Program-made: the position numbers and the translations under genes | The notes under the pieces: generated by a model | Database searches by the model: none | What the model saw: the letters and a program-made list of their open reading frames with translations, nothing else | Told to the model about the DNA's origin: nothing | Assembly: GCA_002686085.1 (NCBI GenBank) | Contig: NZAC01000048.1 | Span: 1 to 44,027, forward strand | DNA from: Roseibacillus sp. | Lineage (GTDB): Bacteria > Verrucomicrobiota > Verrucomicrobiia > Verrucomicrobiales > Akkermansiaceae | Direction: 5' to 3' | DNA length: 44,027 nucleotides | In this document: positions 33,961 through 43,846 of the stretch, piece by piece | Layout: each line of letters begins with the position of its first letter | Numbering within the stretch: the first letter of the stretch is position 1

Positions 33961-34851
33961 CTACTCGAAGGGTTTAGACTCCCAGCCAATCTCCTCAACG
34001 AGGTCCTGCACTCTCTTCCCGTATTCCACGTAGCTCTTATAGCACTGGTCCCAATCCGGCTTCTGACCATCCTCTACATGGAACACCGTGGCAACATGTG
34101 GCTCGATGGCGAACCCTCCATCATAGCGTCGGGCCTTGAGGTCGCGCATGATGTGCTGAAGGTGACAGTCGCCCTCTCCAGGCATGGTGTACTCGGGTTC
34201 GGTCTGCCCCACTTTTGGATAGCGGCAGTCTTTGATGTGGACATGCACAACGTGCTCCTTGATGTCATTGTAGAATCCTAAGGCATCCTGGAACGGATGA
34301 GGTTCTGATTTAGAGCGGTCGCGCTGGAAGACTGGGTTGCCGGTATCAAATACCAGTTTCAGTCCGGGGACTTCTTCGACCAGACGCAGACTGTGCTTTG
34401 CTGAGAATCCGCCCCAATTAGAGCAGTTCTCATGAGCCGCCGTAATTCCCTCATCCGCAAACCTCTGCTGAATGATGCGGAGTCTCTTAAACCGCTCTTC
34501 CTCGTGCTGGTCTTCGCCCCAAGGTTCTTGAGCATATGACATGACACGGATGATCTTTGTCCCAAGTTTATGCATTCGTGGTATGGCTCGCTCAATTTCC
34601 CCAAGTGTGACGTCGAAGTCGTCGGTGATCTTCTTGGCCCAATTCCCAATGAGAGATCCAACCTCGGGAATTTTAATTTCCTCTTTTTCGAGGAGCTTTA
34701 GAGCTTTGTTGAAATCCTTGTCACTAAGGTCATGGATGCTTTTGCCATCAATGGAACGTGCTGATATTGCATTCCAACCAATTTCCTTGGTGGCTTTGAT
34801 CTGGGTGGCAAGGTCTTGTGCTGCCTCGTCGGCGAAACCGGAGAGATACAT
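33961..34851 (-). CDS. Sugar phosphate isomerase/epimerase TIM-barrel protein
   Basis: A 296-aa cytoplasmic protein from ATG 34851 (MYLSGFADEAAQDLATQIKA). It belongs to the xylose-isomerase-like TIM-barrel superfamily. Expected metal-site residues appear in AAHENCSNWGG, LVFDTGNPV, HVVHVHIKDC and FAIEPHVATVFH, which are the usual Glu, Asp, His and Glu positions. The substrate is unknown. It is divergent from the small cytochrome gene at 34999, with about 150 nt between, and resembles the genes at 14506 and 38484 only at the fold level. Confidence 0.88.
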   Translation of the reverse strand: MYLSGFADEAAQDLATQIKATKEIGWNAISARSIDGKSIHDLSDKDFNKALKLLEKEEIKIPEVGSLIGNWAKKITDDFDVTLGEIERAIPRMHKLGTKIIRVMSYAQEPWGEDQHEEERFKRLRIIQQRFADEGITAAHENCSNWGGFSAKHSLRLVEEVPGLKLVFDTGNPVFQRDRSKSEPHPFQDALGFYNDIKEHVVHVHIKDCRYPKVGQTEPEYTMPGEGDCHLQHIMRDLKARRYDGGFAIEPHVATVFHVEDGQKPDWDQCYKSYVEYGKRVQDLVEEIGWESKPFE

Positions 34852-34998
34852 GTGGGGAGAGGAAAGAGCAATTGTTGCGAGCTGGCAAGAGTGAGATGCA
34901 ACCTAGTTTCTCTTTGCAGGGAGGAGCTTTGACCAACCTAGGCTGATTTTAAAACCTCTAGGCTGGTGATTTCGTGGCAGCGAGGCCATATTGGCGGT

Positions 34999-35550
34999 GT
35001 GAAAACACCCATCGCCGGGGCTCTGGCCCTCGTTTTTTCCGTCCTCTCCGCGGAGGCGGTAGAATTTGACAAGGACGTCCTGCCGATCCTGAAAAGTCAC
35101 TGTTTTAAGTGCCATAGGGACGGAAAAGCGAAGGGGGACTTCAATCTTGAACCCCACCAGATCAAGGAGCATATCGGAGCCGGATTGCAAATTGTGCCGG
35201 GCAGGCCCAATAGCGGTCTTTTTATGAAGGTCATCCAGTCCGATGATCCTGACAACCGGATGCCGCCAAAGGGGGCGGGACTGGGTGAAAAGGATGTGAA
35301 TATCCTCAAGCTCTGGATTACTCAGGGTGCGGAGTTGGGTCCCGGCGAGAGTGTAACACCGGGGAAAGAGCCTCTGGAGGGGGTTTGGACAAACAAGAGC
35401 GGGAAAAAGATCAAAGCCGCACTACTTGGGGTGGAGGAGGGTAAGGCGATTCTGAGATTGGCCAACGGCAAGATTTACAAGTATCCCATTGCCAGCCTCG
35501 ATGCCGAGAGTCAGACGAGGGTGAAGGAGTTTGCACAAAAAGAGGGATGA
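34999..35550 (+). CDS. Small exported cytochrome c-like protein with SHD1-like domain
   Basis: A 183-aa protein from GTG 34999, which gives a signal peptide (MKTPIAGALALVFSVLSAEA); a GTG at 34966 would lengthen it to 194. A planctomycete-type cytochrome (PSCyt1) domain holds C35-F-K-C38-H39 and the likely Met ligand in NRMPPKG, with KLWITQGAELGPGE closing it. The C-terminal part (about 130-180: VWTNKSGKKIKAALLGVEEG, KAILRLANGKIYKYPIASLD) resembles SHD1/SLA1-homology domain 1, common in planctomycete and verrucomicrobial secreted proteins. Function is unknown; electron transfer at the envelope plus a binding domain is an inference. It converges with the Gfo/Idh gene. Confidence 0.82.
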   Translation: MKTPIAGALALVFSVLSAEAVEFDKDVLPILKSHCFKCHRDGKAKGDFNLEPHQIKEHIGAGLQIVPGRPNSGLFMKVIQSDDPDNRMPPKGAGLGEKDVNILKLWITQGAELGPGESVTPGKEPLEGVWTNKSGKKIKAALLGVEEGKAILRLANGKIYKYPIASLDAESQTRVKEFAQKEG

Positions 35551-35569
35551 GGAAGAGGTCTGTCCTTCT

Positions 35570-36616
35570 TCAGGATAGCTCGATTTTTCTACCGTCGTTC
35601 CGGGCGCTTTCGTAGATGGCGCATATCAAGGCGACCGCTTTACGGGCCTCCGCGGCATTGACGCTGGCTTCCCGTTCCTCAGCGATAGCGCTTACTACTT
35701 CCTCGAAGTTTTTCTGGTGCCCTTCGAAATTGATCGCCTTGGGATCGTTAGCTCCGAGGCCTGCTTCCGATCCCTTCATCATTGTCTGATGCACTTGCGT
35801 ATCCTCTGGAGTCTCATCCATAAAATCCCAAATCTCGAAGGCTTCATCGGCGAGGAAGGCGCTTCCGCGATCCCCGGAGAGCTGCACGCGGGCGGGGTGA
35901 CCGTCTCTTGACCAGTTGGAGGTTGCTCCCTCGATGATGCCACGGGCTCCATTGGCGAATTCCAAAAGGGCCACGGCAGTATCCTCAACTTCGATATTGC
36001 AATGAGTGAGGCAGGCGGTGTTAGCCTGTACGCTGACCACTGGGCCGGCGAGGTAAAGCAGGGCATCGATGGTATGGATCGACTGGTTCATGAGGGCTCC
36101 TCCGCCGTCAAGAGCCCATGTGCCTCGCCATGCTGCGGAGTCGTAGTAGGCCTGGTCCCGATACCACTTCACGTAGGCGGACGCAGAGGTCAGAGTGCCA
36201 AAACGTCCCGCGTCAGCAGCAGCCTTGAAGGCATCCATGGCGGGGTGAAAACGGCGGTTGAGAACGGCGGCGAGGGATACTTCGTTTTCCTCAGCGGCTC
36301 TCATCATGAGATCGATCCGCTCCGGAGTGATCTCAAGGGGTTTTTCACAGATGACGTGCTTACCGGCATTCAGAGCGGCAATGGAGGGCTCCAGGTGTGC
36401 GCCGGAAGGGGTGCCTACGGTGACGAGTTGAAGTTCGTCGTCGGCCAGAAACTTCTCGAGGTCGCTGAAGGGTTTTGCGTCGAACTGCTCTGCGAGTTGC
36501 TGAGCTGCTTCGGCCCGGAGGTCGAAGACGGAGTGCAGTTCTCCGCCTGTCATGGCCTCGATGGCCTTACCGTGGAACTGGCCGATCATGCCAGCTCCGA
36601 TGATTCCGAATTTCAT
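35570..36616 (-). CDS. Gfo/Idh/MocA family NAD(P)-dependent oxidoreductase
   Basis: A 348-aa cytoplasmic enzyme from ATG 36616. The Rossmann fold starts at once (KFGIIGAGMIGQFHGKAI, GxGxxG), followed by VTVGTPSGAHLEPSIAALNAGKHVICEKPLE with the catalytic-region EKP lysine. The C-terminal domain has WRGTWALDGGGALMNQSIHTID, the position of the catalytic His/Asp in this family. The substrate is probably a sugar, inositol or derived acid. It lies 30 nt after the Nramp-like gene and is likely co-transcribed with it. Length is typical. Confidence 0.92.
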   Translation of the reverse strand: MKFGIIGAGMIGQFHGKAIEAMTGGELHSVFDLRAEAAQQLAEQFDAKPFSDLEKFLADDELQLVTVGTPSGAHLEPSIAALNAGKHVICEKPLEITPERIDLMMRAAEENEVSLAAVLNRRFHPAMDAFKAAADAGRFGTLTSASAYVKWYRDQAYYDSAAWRGTWALDGGGALMNQSIHTIDALLYLAGPVVSVQANTACLTHCNIEVEDTAVALLEFANGARGIIEGATSNWSRDGHPARVQLSGDRGSAFLADEAFEIWDFMDETPEDTQVHQTMMKGSEAGLGANDPKAINFEGHQKNFEEVVSAIAEEREASVNAAEARKAVALICAIYESARNDGRKIELS

Positions 36617-36645
36617 AAGGGTAATTCCTGCGGGATGAAAAGTCT

Positions 36646-38376
<1,731 letters not shown>

Positions 38377-38483
38377 GTGTGTCTGGCTACCCTAACCGGG
38401 AACCGGCAGCAGCGGCAAAGAGGAAATTCGGGTCAAGCGCGAGGCTGATCGAGGGGGTATTATCAAAGGTCGTCAGGAATCAT

Positions 38484-39305
38484 TCAGTATCCGCCAAGAT
38501 AGACCTTTTGGAGGTATTCCATGCTCTGTCGGGCAATTTCCTCCGGGCTAGGCTCGTATTTGAAGACCTCAACCGAAATCCAGCCCTGATAGCCTATTTC
38601 GTGAAGAGCCTGGGCGGCTGGGGTATGATCCACTTCGCCCATGCCCGGACCGAGCAGATTGGGGTCGTTGGCGTGATAATGTGCGATCCGGGAGGCATTA
38701 TCGCGGACTAGTTCCCCCAGCCCCTTTTGCTCAGAGCTCATGGCCTTGACGTCGAGATGGAGCTGGAGGTGAGAGTGATCGACAATATCGAGAAGCGCGG
38801 CGGTTTCCTCCGCGGTATTCAGAAAATTGGTCTCTGATCTGGCAAGGGGTTCCATGGCGATGGTGATCCCGAGGTCGGCACAGTGTTCGGCGGCCGGCCT
38901 GAGAACTTCGACAGCTCGCTCCACGGATTCCCCATAATCCCACCCTGACTCCAATGAGCGCTGCTGAGGGCTTCCCCAGACCATGATATTTCCGCCAAGG
39001 CTGGAGCAAAGGTCGGCCAGCTGGCGAGCGTAGTCGATTGTGGCCGCTCGAACTGAGGCATCAGGGCTAGTGAGATGATATCCTTCAGTCTTGGCGAGCA
39101 ACCAGTGGAGTCCCACGATTTGAAGGCCATAATCAGCTGCCGCCTTCCGGTAGCTGGCAATCTCCGAGGCAGAAATAAGGGCGATATCGTCGGCGAGGGT
39201 GAATGGGGCAATTTCGATCCCGGTGTAGCCCGCAGCCTCAGCGGCCTGACATTGCTCCGAAAAGCTGCGGTCTTGGAAGGTCTCGTTGCAAATCGCAAAA
39301 TTCAT
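38484..39305 (-). CDS. TIM-barrel sugar isomerase/epimerase
   Basis: A 273-aa protein. ATG 39305 (MNFAICNETFQDRSFSEQC) is preferred; the frame is open for 51 codons upstream, but those overlap the divergent ctaB gene. Xylose-isomerase-like fold: GYTGIEIAPF, IVGLHWLLAKTEGYHL, GITIAMEPLARSETNFLNT, LQLHLDVKAMSSE and WISVEVFKYEP show the expected metal-binding Glu, Asp, His and Glu residues (IAMEP, LHLDV, AHYHAND, VEVF). It resembles D-tagatose/D-psicose 3-epimerase-like enzymes, but the substrate is not fixed. Same strand as the Nramp-like and Gfo/Idh genes downstream. Confidence 0.88.
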   Translation of the reverse strand: MNFAICNETFQDRSFSEQCQAAEAAGYTGIEIAPFTLADDIALISASEIASYRKAAADYGLQIVGLHWLLAKTEGYHLTSPDASVRAATIDYARQLADLCSSLGGNIMVWGSPQQRSLESGWDYGESVERAVEVLRPAAEHCADLGITIAMEPLARSETNFLNTAEETAALLDIVDHSHLQLHLDVKAMSSEQKGLGELVRDNASRIAHYHANDPNLLGPGMGEVDHTPAAQALHEIGYQGWISVEVFKYEPSPEEIARQSMEYLQKVYLGGY

Positions 39306-39403
39306 GGCTCCGGTGTAGGGCCTGAAGGAGAAAATTGGCAGAAATTTCGTGGGGATCTTGCACTTGCTGGGATTGCGGTAAGGTAAGTTTCGTAGCAAAC
39401 TGC

Positions 39404-40330
39404 ATGAGAGTGAAGGACGGAGGAGATAAACAAGGAGGTGAGGTTGCCTCTGGGCCAAGCCTCAAAGGAGACTTGGCCGCCCTGGTTAAGTTGCGGCTCA
39501 ACGTCTTTGTTCTTCTGACAACCTTTTTTGGTTTTCTGATCGCAGTCCTCTCTCAGTCCGGGGCTTGGGAATGGGGGCAACTCTGGGCTTTAGTACACAC
39601 CTTGGTCGGTACGGCAGCGGCCGCCTTCGGGTCCGCGGTCTTCAATCAGTTGATGGAGATCAAAGAAGATGCCAGAATGCTTCGGACCGCTGATCGTCCG
39701 CTCCCTTCCGAGCGTGTTCTTCCAACCTGGGCGTTCATGCTCGGCTGGATACTTTGTGGGTTTGGCATCATCCACGTCGCAGCGATGGTGGACAAGGGAG
39801 CGGCTACCCTGATCGCGATCACCATCGCAACCTATGTGTTTGTCTACACTCCTCTTAAAAGAAGAAGTTCCATCAACACTCTGGTAGGTGCAATTCCCGG
39901 TGCTCTGCCACCGGTTATCGGGTGGGTTGGAGGTGGAGGTGGGATGGAAGATCCACGCGGATGGTTTCTTTTCGCTCTTCTGTTTCTCTGGCAGCTTCCA
40001 CATTTTGTTTCAATCAACTGGCTATGCCGGGAGCAGTACGAAACAGCGGGCTTTAGAATGTGGTCTGATGGAGATGAGTCAGGCAGGCGCTCTGGACTTT
40101 TAGCTGCAATATTTTCTCTGGGGCTCTCAGGGTTGGCGCTTTATGCATTTCTGATGGGATATGCAGGGTTGATGTTTGGCCTGATAGGTGGTGCGGCAGG
40201 ACTTTACCTGTGCCTGATGGCGGCCAGATTTGCCCTGGCAGGGGATCGTCAGTCGTGTCGGCGTTTTTTTCTGCTCACGCTTTTCTACCTTCCTGTAGTG
40301 TTGACAGCTCTTGCCTTGAACTGGAATTGA
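39404..40330 (+). CDS. ctaB: Protoheme IX farnesyltransferase
   Basis: An integral membrane enzyme of about 308 aa that converts haem B to haem O for haem-copper oxidases. ATG 39404 is chosen because the extension upstream (from 39335) is Cys-rich and overlaps the divergent isomerase gene. Family motifs: LVKLRLNVFVLLTTFFGFLIA, the first Asp-rich motif NQLMEIKEDARMLRTADRPLP (with E in place of the first D, also seen in eukaryotic COX10), YTPLKRRSSINTLVGAIPGALPPVIGW, and LWQLPHFVSINWLCREQYETAGF. Several transmembrane helices are present. It is the first gene of an operon-like run with two Sco-like proteins and a DUF420 protein. No oxidase subunit is in the window. Confidence 0.93.
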   Translation: MRVKDGGDKQGGEVASGPSLKGDLAALVKLRLNVFVLLTTFFGFLIAVLSQSGAWEWGQLWALVHTLVGTAAAAFGSAVFNQLMEIKEDARMLRTADRPLPSERVLPTWAFMLGWILCGFGIIHVAAMVDKGAATLIAITIATYVFVYTPLKRRSSINTLVGAIPGALPPVIGWVGGGGGMEDPRGWFLFALLFLWQLPHFVSINWLCREQYETAGFRMWSDGDESGRRSGLLAAIFSLGLSGLALYAFLMGYAGLMFGLIGGAAGLYLCLMAARFALAGDRQSCRRFFLLTLFYLPVVLTALALNWN

Positions 40331-40424
40331 GCAGTCTTGGACAAGCGCTGGATGTGGTTATCGTGGAAAGGTTGTGTGAATTTCCATTTCCAATCTGCCT
40401 TTGCCGTCCTAGGTTGCCCGTGTT

Positions 40425-41204
40425 GTGGCCAGACAAACAATCCATCTTGAGCCTGCAGAAAGGGATCCTGCGAAGCTGAAGAAGACAGGTCTGTCGATCG
40501 CGGTCCTGATGATCATTGGAGGGGTCCTCGTTACATTTGCATACCGCCTCAAACATCAGAGCGATGAGCAAGACGCCCGGCCTCATGTGGTCCAGCGCCT
40601 CACAGAGGTGTTTTTTGGTCGAGATCAGAACAATAGGGCATTCACCACCGAACAACTGAAGGGTAAAACGACCCTCTTCACCCCTCTTTCCCTCCAAGAG
40701 GGGGACAGAATGAAAGAGTCTCTGGGTGCGATGCGGGACCTGTCTAAAAAATTTCCTGATGACGAAAATCTGCTTTTTCTGGGTATTACAGTAAATCCCG
40801 AAGCCGATGGGCTGGACGAATTGCGGCATTTGCTGACGGAACTTGGTGTGGCGGATGATGCCCGGTGGTTTTTCGTGCAGGCCGAGGAAGAAGCTGCCAG
40901 AGGCTACATCCGCCACAAGATTCGAGCAGAATTCAAGGAGTCAATTTCATCGCTGGAAGGCCCGCGCGAGCGCTTTAGATCAACTCTCGTTTTTATCGAT
41001 GAGAACCTTCACGTGCTGGCTCCGATGTTTGACCTGAACCTTGCCAGAGAGGTCGCTGATGATGCGGAAAGATTACTTGTGGAGGATCCCGAGGAAGCCA
41101 TAAGGCTTAATGCCCGAGAGCGGGTCGATGATGTAGAGAGAGCTCGTGCCCGTCTGGATGCGGTCCTGCAGTATATTCGCGAGGGAGATCTGAAAGAAGG
41201 ATAA
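40425..41204 (+). CDS. Sco1/SenC-like protein lacking copper-binding residues
   Basis: A 259-aa protein from GTG 40425. One transmembrane helix at about 22-40 anchors a thioredoxin-like domain. Family features remain: LFLGITVNPEADGLDELRHLLTEL and DARWFFVQAEEE correspond to Sco's VSVDPExDTPExL and WxFLTG. But the site that should hold CxxxC reads LFTPLSLQEG (about 84-93), the usual later His is missing (RFRSTLVFIDEN), and the whole protein contains no cysteine. It cannot bind copper as classical Sco does. It lies 8 nt upstream of a second Sco-like gene that has cysteines, suggesting a paired, perhaps heteromeric, function. C-terminal acidic helices (about 205-255) are an addition. Confidence 0.75.
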   Translation: MARQTIHLEPAERDPAKLKKTGLSIAVLMIIGGVLVTFAYRLKHQSDEQDARPHVVQRLTEVFFGRDQNNRAFTTEQLKGKTTLFTPLSLQEGDRMKESLGAMRDLSKKFPDDENLLFLGITVNPEADGLDELRHLLTELGVADDARWFFVQAEEEAARGYIRHKIRAEFKESISSLEGPRERFRSTLVFIDENLHVLAPMFDLNLAREVADDAERLLVEDPEEAIRLNARERVDDVERARARLDAVLQYIREGDLKEG

Positions 41205-41211
41205 GAGAATT

Positions 41212-41916
41212 ATGACCGACAGAAATAAGATCATTCTAATCTATGCCGTTGTCGCGGTCCTGAGTGTCGCAGTACTTGGAACCTCCTTCTGGCTGAGGGA
41301 GTCACGGAAGCGCAGGTTCACACCCATTGTGGCTGATGCCGGTGGTGAAGTCGCCGAGAATTTTGGGAGTCTTGCCAAAAATCTTGTGCTGACAAATCAG
41401 GAAGGGAAGGAGGTCAGCCTTGCGGACCTTCAGGACAAAGTATGGGTGGCTACAAATTTTTTTGCGACCTGCCCCTACTGTCTGGAAACTGCTGCGGAAG
41501 ATCTAAAAAGTCTCTACAAGGAATTTTCAGGTGAGGATAACTTCCACGTAGTATCGATCTCCATAGATCCCGAAACGGACCAGCTAGAGCAGTTACAGGA
41601 TTATGCCAGTGCGGTGGACGCCGACAGCAGTAACTGGTGGTTTGTTCGGGGTGAGGAAAAGGTAATTCATGAGTATCTCGAAAAGGAAATGGGATTCATG
41701 AAGGTCGTAAAGAACAAGGTGCCTCCTGCGAATACTCGTTACTCTCACGACCGTTCTCTGATGGTGTTTGATGGATGGCAGTGTGTGAAGAAGCGGGATC
41801 TTCAGTTTGCCCGTTCACAGGGAGAGAGCGTGAGGGAGAGCTTCTATCAGGACGTCAGACAATCTATTATGAAGGGGCTTGCCGGTAGAAGGACAGTCTC
41901 AGGTACGCAGCCATGA
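41212..41916 (+). CDS. Sco1/SenC-like protein with CPYC motif
   Basis: A 234-aa membrane-anchored thioredoxin-fold protein from ATG 41212 (TM at about 8-27). The active site is NFFATCPYCLETAAEDL, with C87 and C90. Classical Sco proteins have CxxxC, so this CxxC is thioredoxin-like and may be redox-active rather than, or as well as, copper-binding. The third Sco ligand position is kept: H179 in RYSHDRSLMVFD. ISIDPETDQLEQLQDYA and NWWFVRGEE are family segments. Its ATG is 8 nt after the first Sco-like gene, and its stop overlaps the DUF420 gene start by 4 nt (ATGA), so translation is coupled. Confidence 0.82.
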   Translation: MTDRNKIILIYAVVAVLSVAVLGTSFWLRESRKRRFTPIVADAGGEVAENFGSLAKNLVLTNQEGKEVSLADLQDKVWVATNFFATCPYCLETAAEDLKSLYKEFSGEDNFHVVSISIDPETDQLEQLQDYASAVDADSSNWWFVRGEEKVIHEYLEKEMGFMKVVKNKVPPANTRYSHDRSLMVFDGWQCVKKRDLQFARSQGESVRESFYQDVRQSIMKGLAGRRTVSGTQP

Positions 41917-42515
41917 ATGAGTTGGAAGCCTATCGCAAACGCGGGGCGAACTTGGCGCTTGCCAGAAAGCTGAAGATCGCAGTCTGGATCGTCACGGCTC
42001 TGGTCCTTTTTCTCGTGGGATTGATGCGACGGGTCAAAGTTGACCTGCCGGAGGGAGTAAGTCTGCACTTGCTTCCCCCCTTGCATGCCTTGCTGAATAG
42101 CGGTGCTGCTGCGGCTCTGGTCCTTGCCCTTCTTTGCATCAGGAAAGGTCGGGTGCTCCTGCATCAGCGTTGGATCTACGTCGCGATGGGATGTTCGCTC
42201 CTTTTCCTCCTGTCGTATGTGACCTACCATTTCACCACCCCCGAGACGATTTATGGGGACCTTGACGGGAACAAAGAGCTCAGCGAAGAGGAAAGGGCAG
42301 AAGCGGGGCCCATGCGAGCAGTGTATCTCAGTATACTGCTTTCGCATATTGCCTTAGCTGCCGTGAGCTTGCCCTTCATCCTGCTCAGTTTCGTCTACGG
42401 ATTTACCAATCAGACTGCCAAGCATCGCAGGATAGCGACGCGGGTTTTTCCAGTCTGGCTTTACGTGGCGGTGACTGGGCCGGTGGTGTATCTCATGCTG
42501 CGACCGTATTATTAG
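41913..42515 (+). CDS. DUF420 membrane protein, probable cytochrome-oxidase assembly
   Basis: A 200-aa protein with five predicted hydrophobic segments. The start ATG overlaps the preceding stop (ATGA). Conserved His-containing segments of DUF420 are visible: PPLHALLNSGAAAAL, VLLHQRWIYVAMG, LSYVTYHFTTPETIYGD and LLSHIALAAVSLPFIL. In Bacillus a DUF420 protein (CtaM) is needed for haem-copper oxidase maturation, so a similar role fits the ctaB-sco-sco neighbourhood. It is the last gene of this operon and converges with the 42572 gene. Confidence 0.88.
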   Translation: MNELEAYRKRGANLALARKLKIAVWIVTALVLFLVGLMRRVKVDLPEGVSLHLLPPLHALLNSGAAAALVLALLCIRKGRVLLHQRWIYVAMGCSLLFLLSYVTYHFTTPETIYGDLDGNKELSEEERAEAGPMRAVYLSILLSHIALAAVSLPFILLSFVYGFTNQTAKHRRIATRVFPVWLYVAVTGPVVYLMLRPYY

Positions 42516-42571
42516 GTGAAGCGAGCTCCAGAACCGGAGAGCTTTCCGCTGTAACTCAGCCTCCGCAGGCG

Positions 42572-43609
42572 TTATTTTTCGAGATAGGGGTCTGGAACCG
42601 TGTATCCCAGAGGAGGGGTGATCCCGGGGGGGAGCGGGGTAATAGGTTTGCGCGACATCCGAATACCCCAGAAGGCGAGAGCGAGGGGAAGGATCCATCC
42701 CCAGAGAAGATTAATGTCCATCATGAAAGTGATCACGTGCGAGAGAAACCCCAGGACAGGTGCTATACAGATTATCACTATCCCCAGGTTCTTCATGCTT
42801 CTGCCATGTCTGTGCCAAGCTTCAATTCTGGCGATAACTTGTTTTTCGTCCGGAGAAAAGAAGGGGGTCTGTGATGCAGGAGTAGCTGCCGTAGCTGCCG
42901 TAGCTGCCGTAGCTGCCGTAGCTGCCGTAGCTGCCGTAGCTGATGGTGCGGAATGAGCGACCTGGCTTGTCGTGGGTATCAAACCCTGCGTGCCTAAAGT
43001 AGAACGATAGGTTTGAATCAGGTTTCTGATAGCGGCATTGTCCGGATTCAGCTGGGAAGCGTATTCAGCGATTCTCACAGCGTGTTCGTGCTGCTCTTGC
43101 CAGCGGCAAAGAGAGAAAACCTTGCCAAGGATCTCCATGTCCTCCGGTCTTCTCTCGAGCTCGGCCGACAGTGAATGGATTCTAATCGCGACTTTCTGCT
43201 GTAGTTTTGATTTAAGGATAGCCGCGAACGCAACGATCAATCCCAGAACGCAGAAGAATCCCAGTGGCGCCTTAAGTTCCATCTCCGGAGCAAGTGCGGT
43301 TTCCGGGAAGAAGAGTAGAAGTAAGGCTAAGGCGCCGAAATAAGCCACAATGCTGATCATCGCCCAGAGTAGGCGCGCGTTCGTATTTTTGCCGCAGGAT
43401 GTACAAGGGATCGGTTGAAGCGGTCGGCGGATTTTGGATGCGTCAAATACAAAAACGTCTCCGCATCGCGAACATGGAGAGCCGGAACTCCAGAAGATGA
43501 AGGGATCAGATGGGTTGGCAGGAGCTCCCCGTGAAGGATAAGATTGAATCCTAGGAGGGAGGTGTTTTGCCTTTCTGCGGGATAATCTGGAATTGCTCAT
43601 TGTGGTCAC
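42572..43609 (-). CDS. Zinc-ribbon membrane protein with Thr-Ala-Ala repeats
   Basis: A 345-aa protein from GTG 43609, which has an AGGA 6 to 7 nt upstream; ATG 43600 lies three codons in. Two Cys pairs, CSRCGDVF and CTSCGKN, at about 46-76 form a zinc ribbon. Two transmembrane helices follow at about 83-102 and 117-135, then a helical region with TPR-like spacing (EDMEILGKVFSLCRWQEQHE, HAVRIAEYASQLNPDNAAI). A stretch of T-A-A repeats (about 224-241) separates it from two more transmembrane helices (about 275-320). The end is proline-rich. No family or function is recognised. Confidence 0.75.
   Translation of the reverse strand: MTTMSNSRLSRRKAKHLPPRIQSYPSRGAPANPSDPFIFWSSGSPCSRCGDVFVFDASKIRRPLQPIPCTSCGKNTNARLLWAMISIVAYFGALALLLLFFPETALAPEMELKAPLGFFCVLGLIVAFAAILKSKLQQKVAIRIHSLSAELERRPEDMEILGKVFSLCRWQEQHEHAVRIAEYASQLNPDNAAIRNLIQTYRSTLGTQGLIPTTSQVAHSAPSATAATAATAATAATAATAATPASQTPFFSPDEKQVIARIEAWHRHGRSMKNLGIVIICIAPVLGFLSHVITFMMDINLLWGWILPLALAFWGIRMSRKPITPLPPGITPPLGYTVPDPYLEK
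42882..42944. repeat. 9-bp tandem repeat (GTAGCTGCC)n
   Basis: Six exact copies of GTAGCTGCC (42882-42935), then a seventh copy that diverges in its last two bases. The repeat is in frame within the 42572 gene and encodes Thr-Ala-Ala. A 9-bp period keeps the frame whatever the copy number, so it can vary without breaking the protein. Confidence 0.95.
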
Positions 43610-43846
43610 CGGGTTTTCCTGCTCGCTCCTTGTTGCCGGATCCCACTGTGTGTCTTTGGGAGGTGTTCCAAAATCGGAGGGGGGTATGCTCGGGAGAGCG
43701 TCAGATCAGAGTATGATGGCCCCATGATGCTGCGCTACCTCATTATGGAGTGATTTTTAAGGCTTCTGTCCACTCCGAGGCTCTGTAAGAAACGCAATCA
43801 AGGCTTGGCACTTGAAAAGAAGCAGAAGAGAGGTAAGTGAAGGTCC
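43610..43846. other. Intergenic region before hisD
   Basis: About 237 nt upstream of hisD, divergent from the 42572 gene. An inverted repeat GGAGTG (43747-43752) with CACTCC (43771-43776) has an 18-nt loop and no U-tract, so it is not a convincing terminator. Tiny ATG-started frames near 43720-43750 contain no histidine run, so no his-leader peptide is apparent. Promoters for both flanking genes are expected but not identified. Confidence 0.3.

Noticed and set aside
42882-42944. CRISPR-like short repeats
   Set aside because: Units are 9 bp, directly adjacent with no spacers, and in frame in a protein gene.
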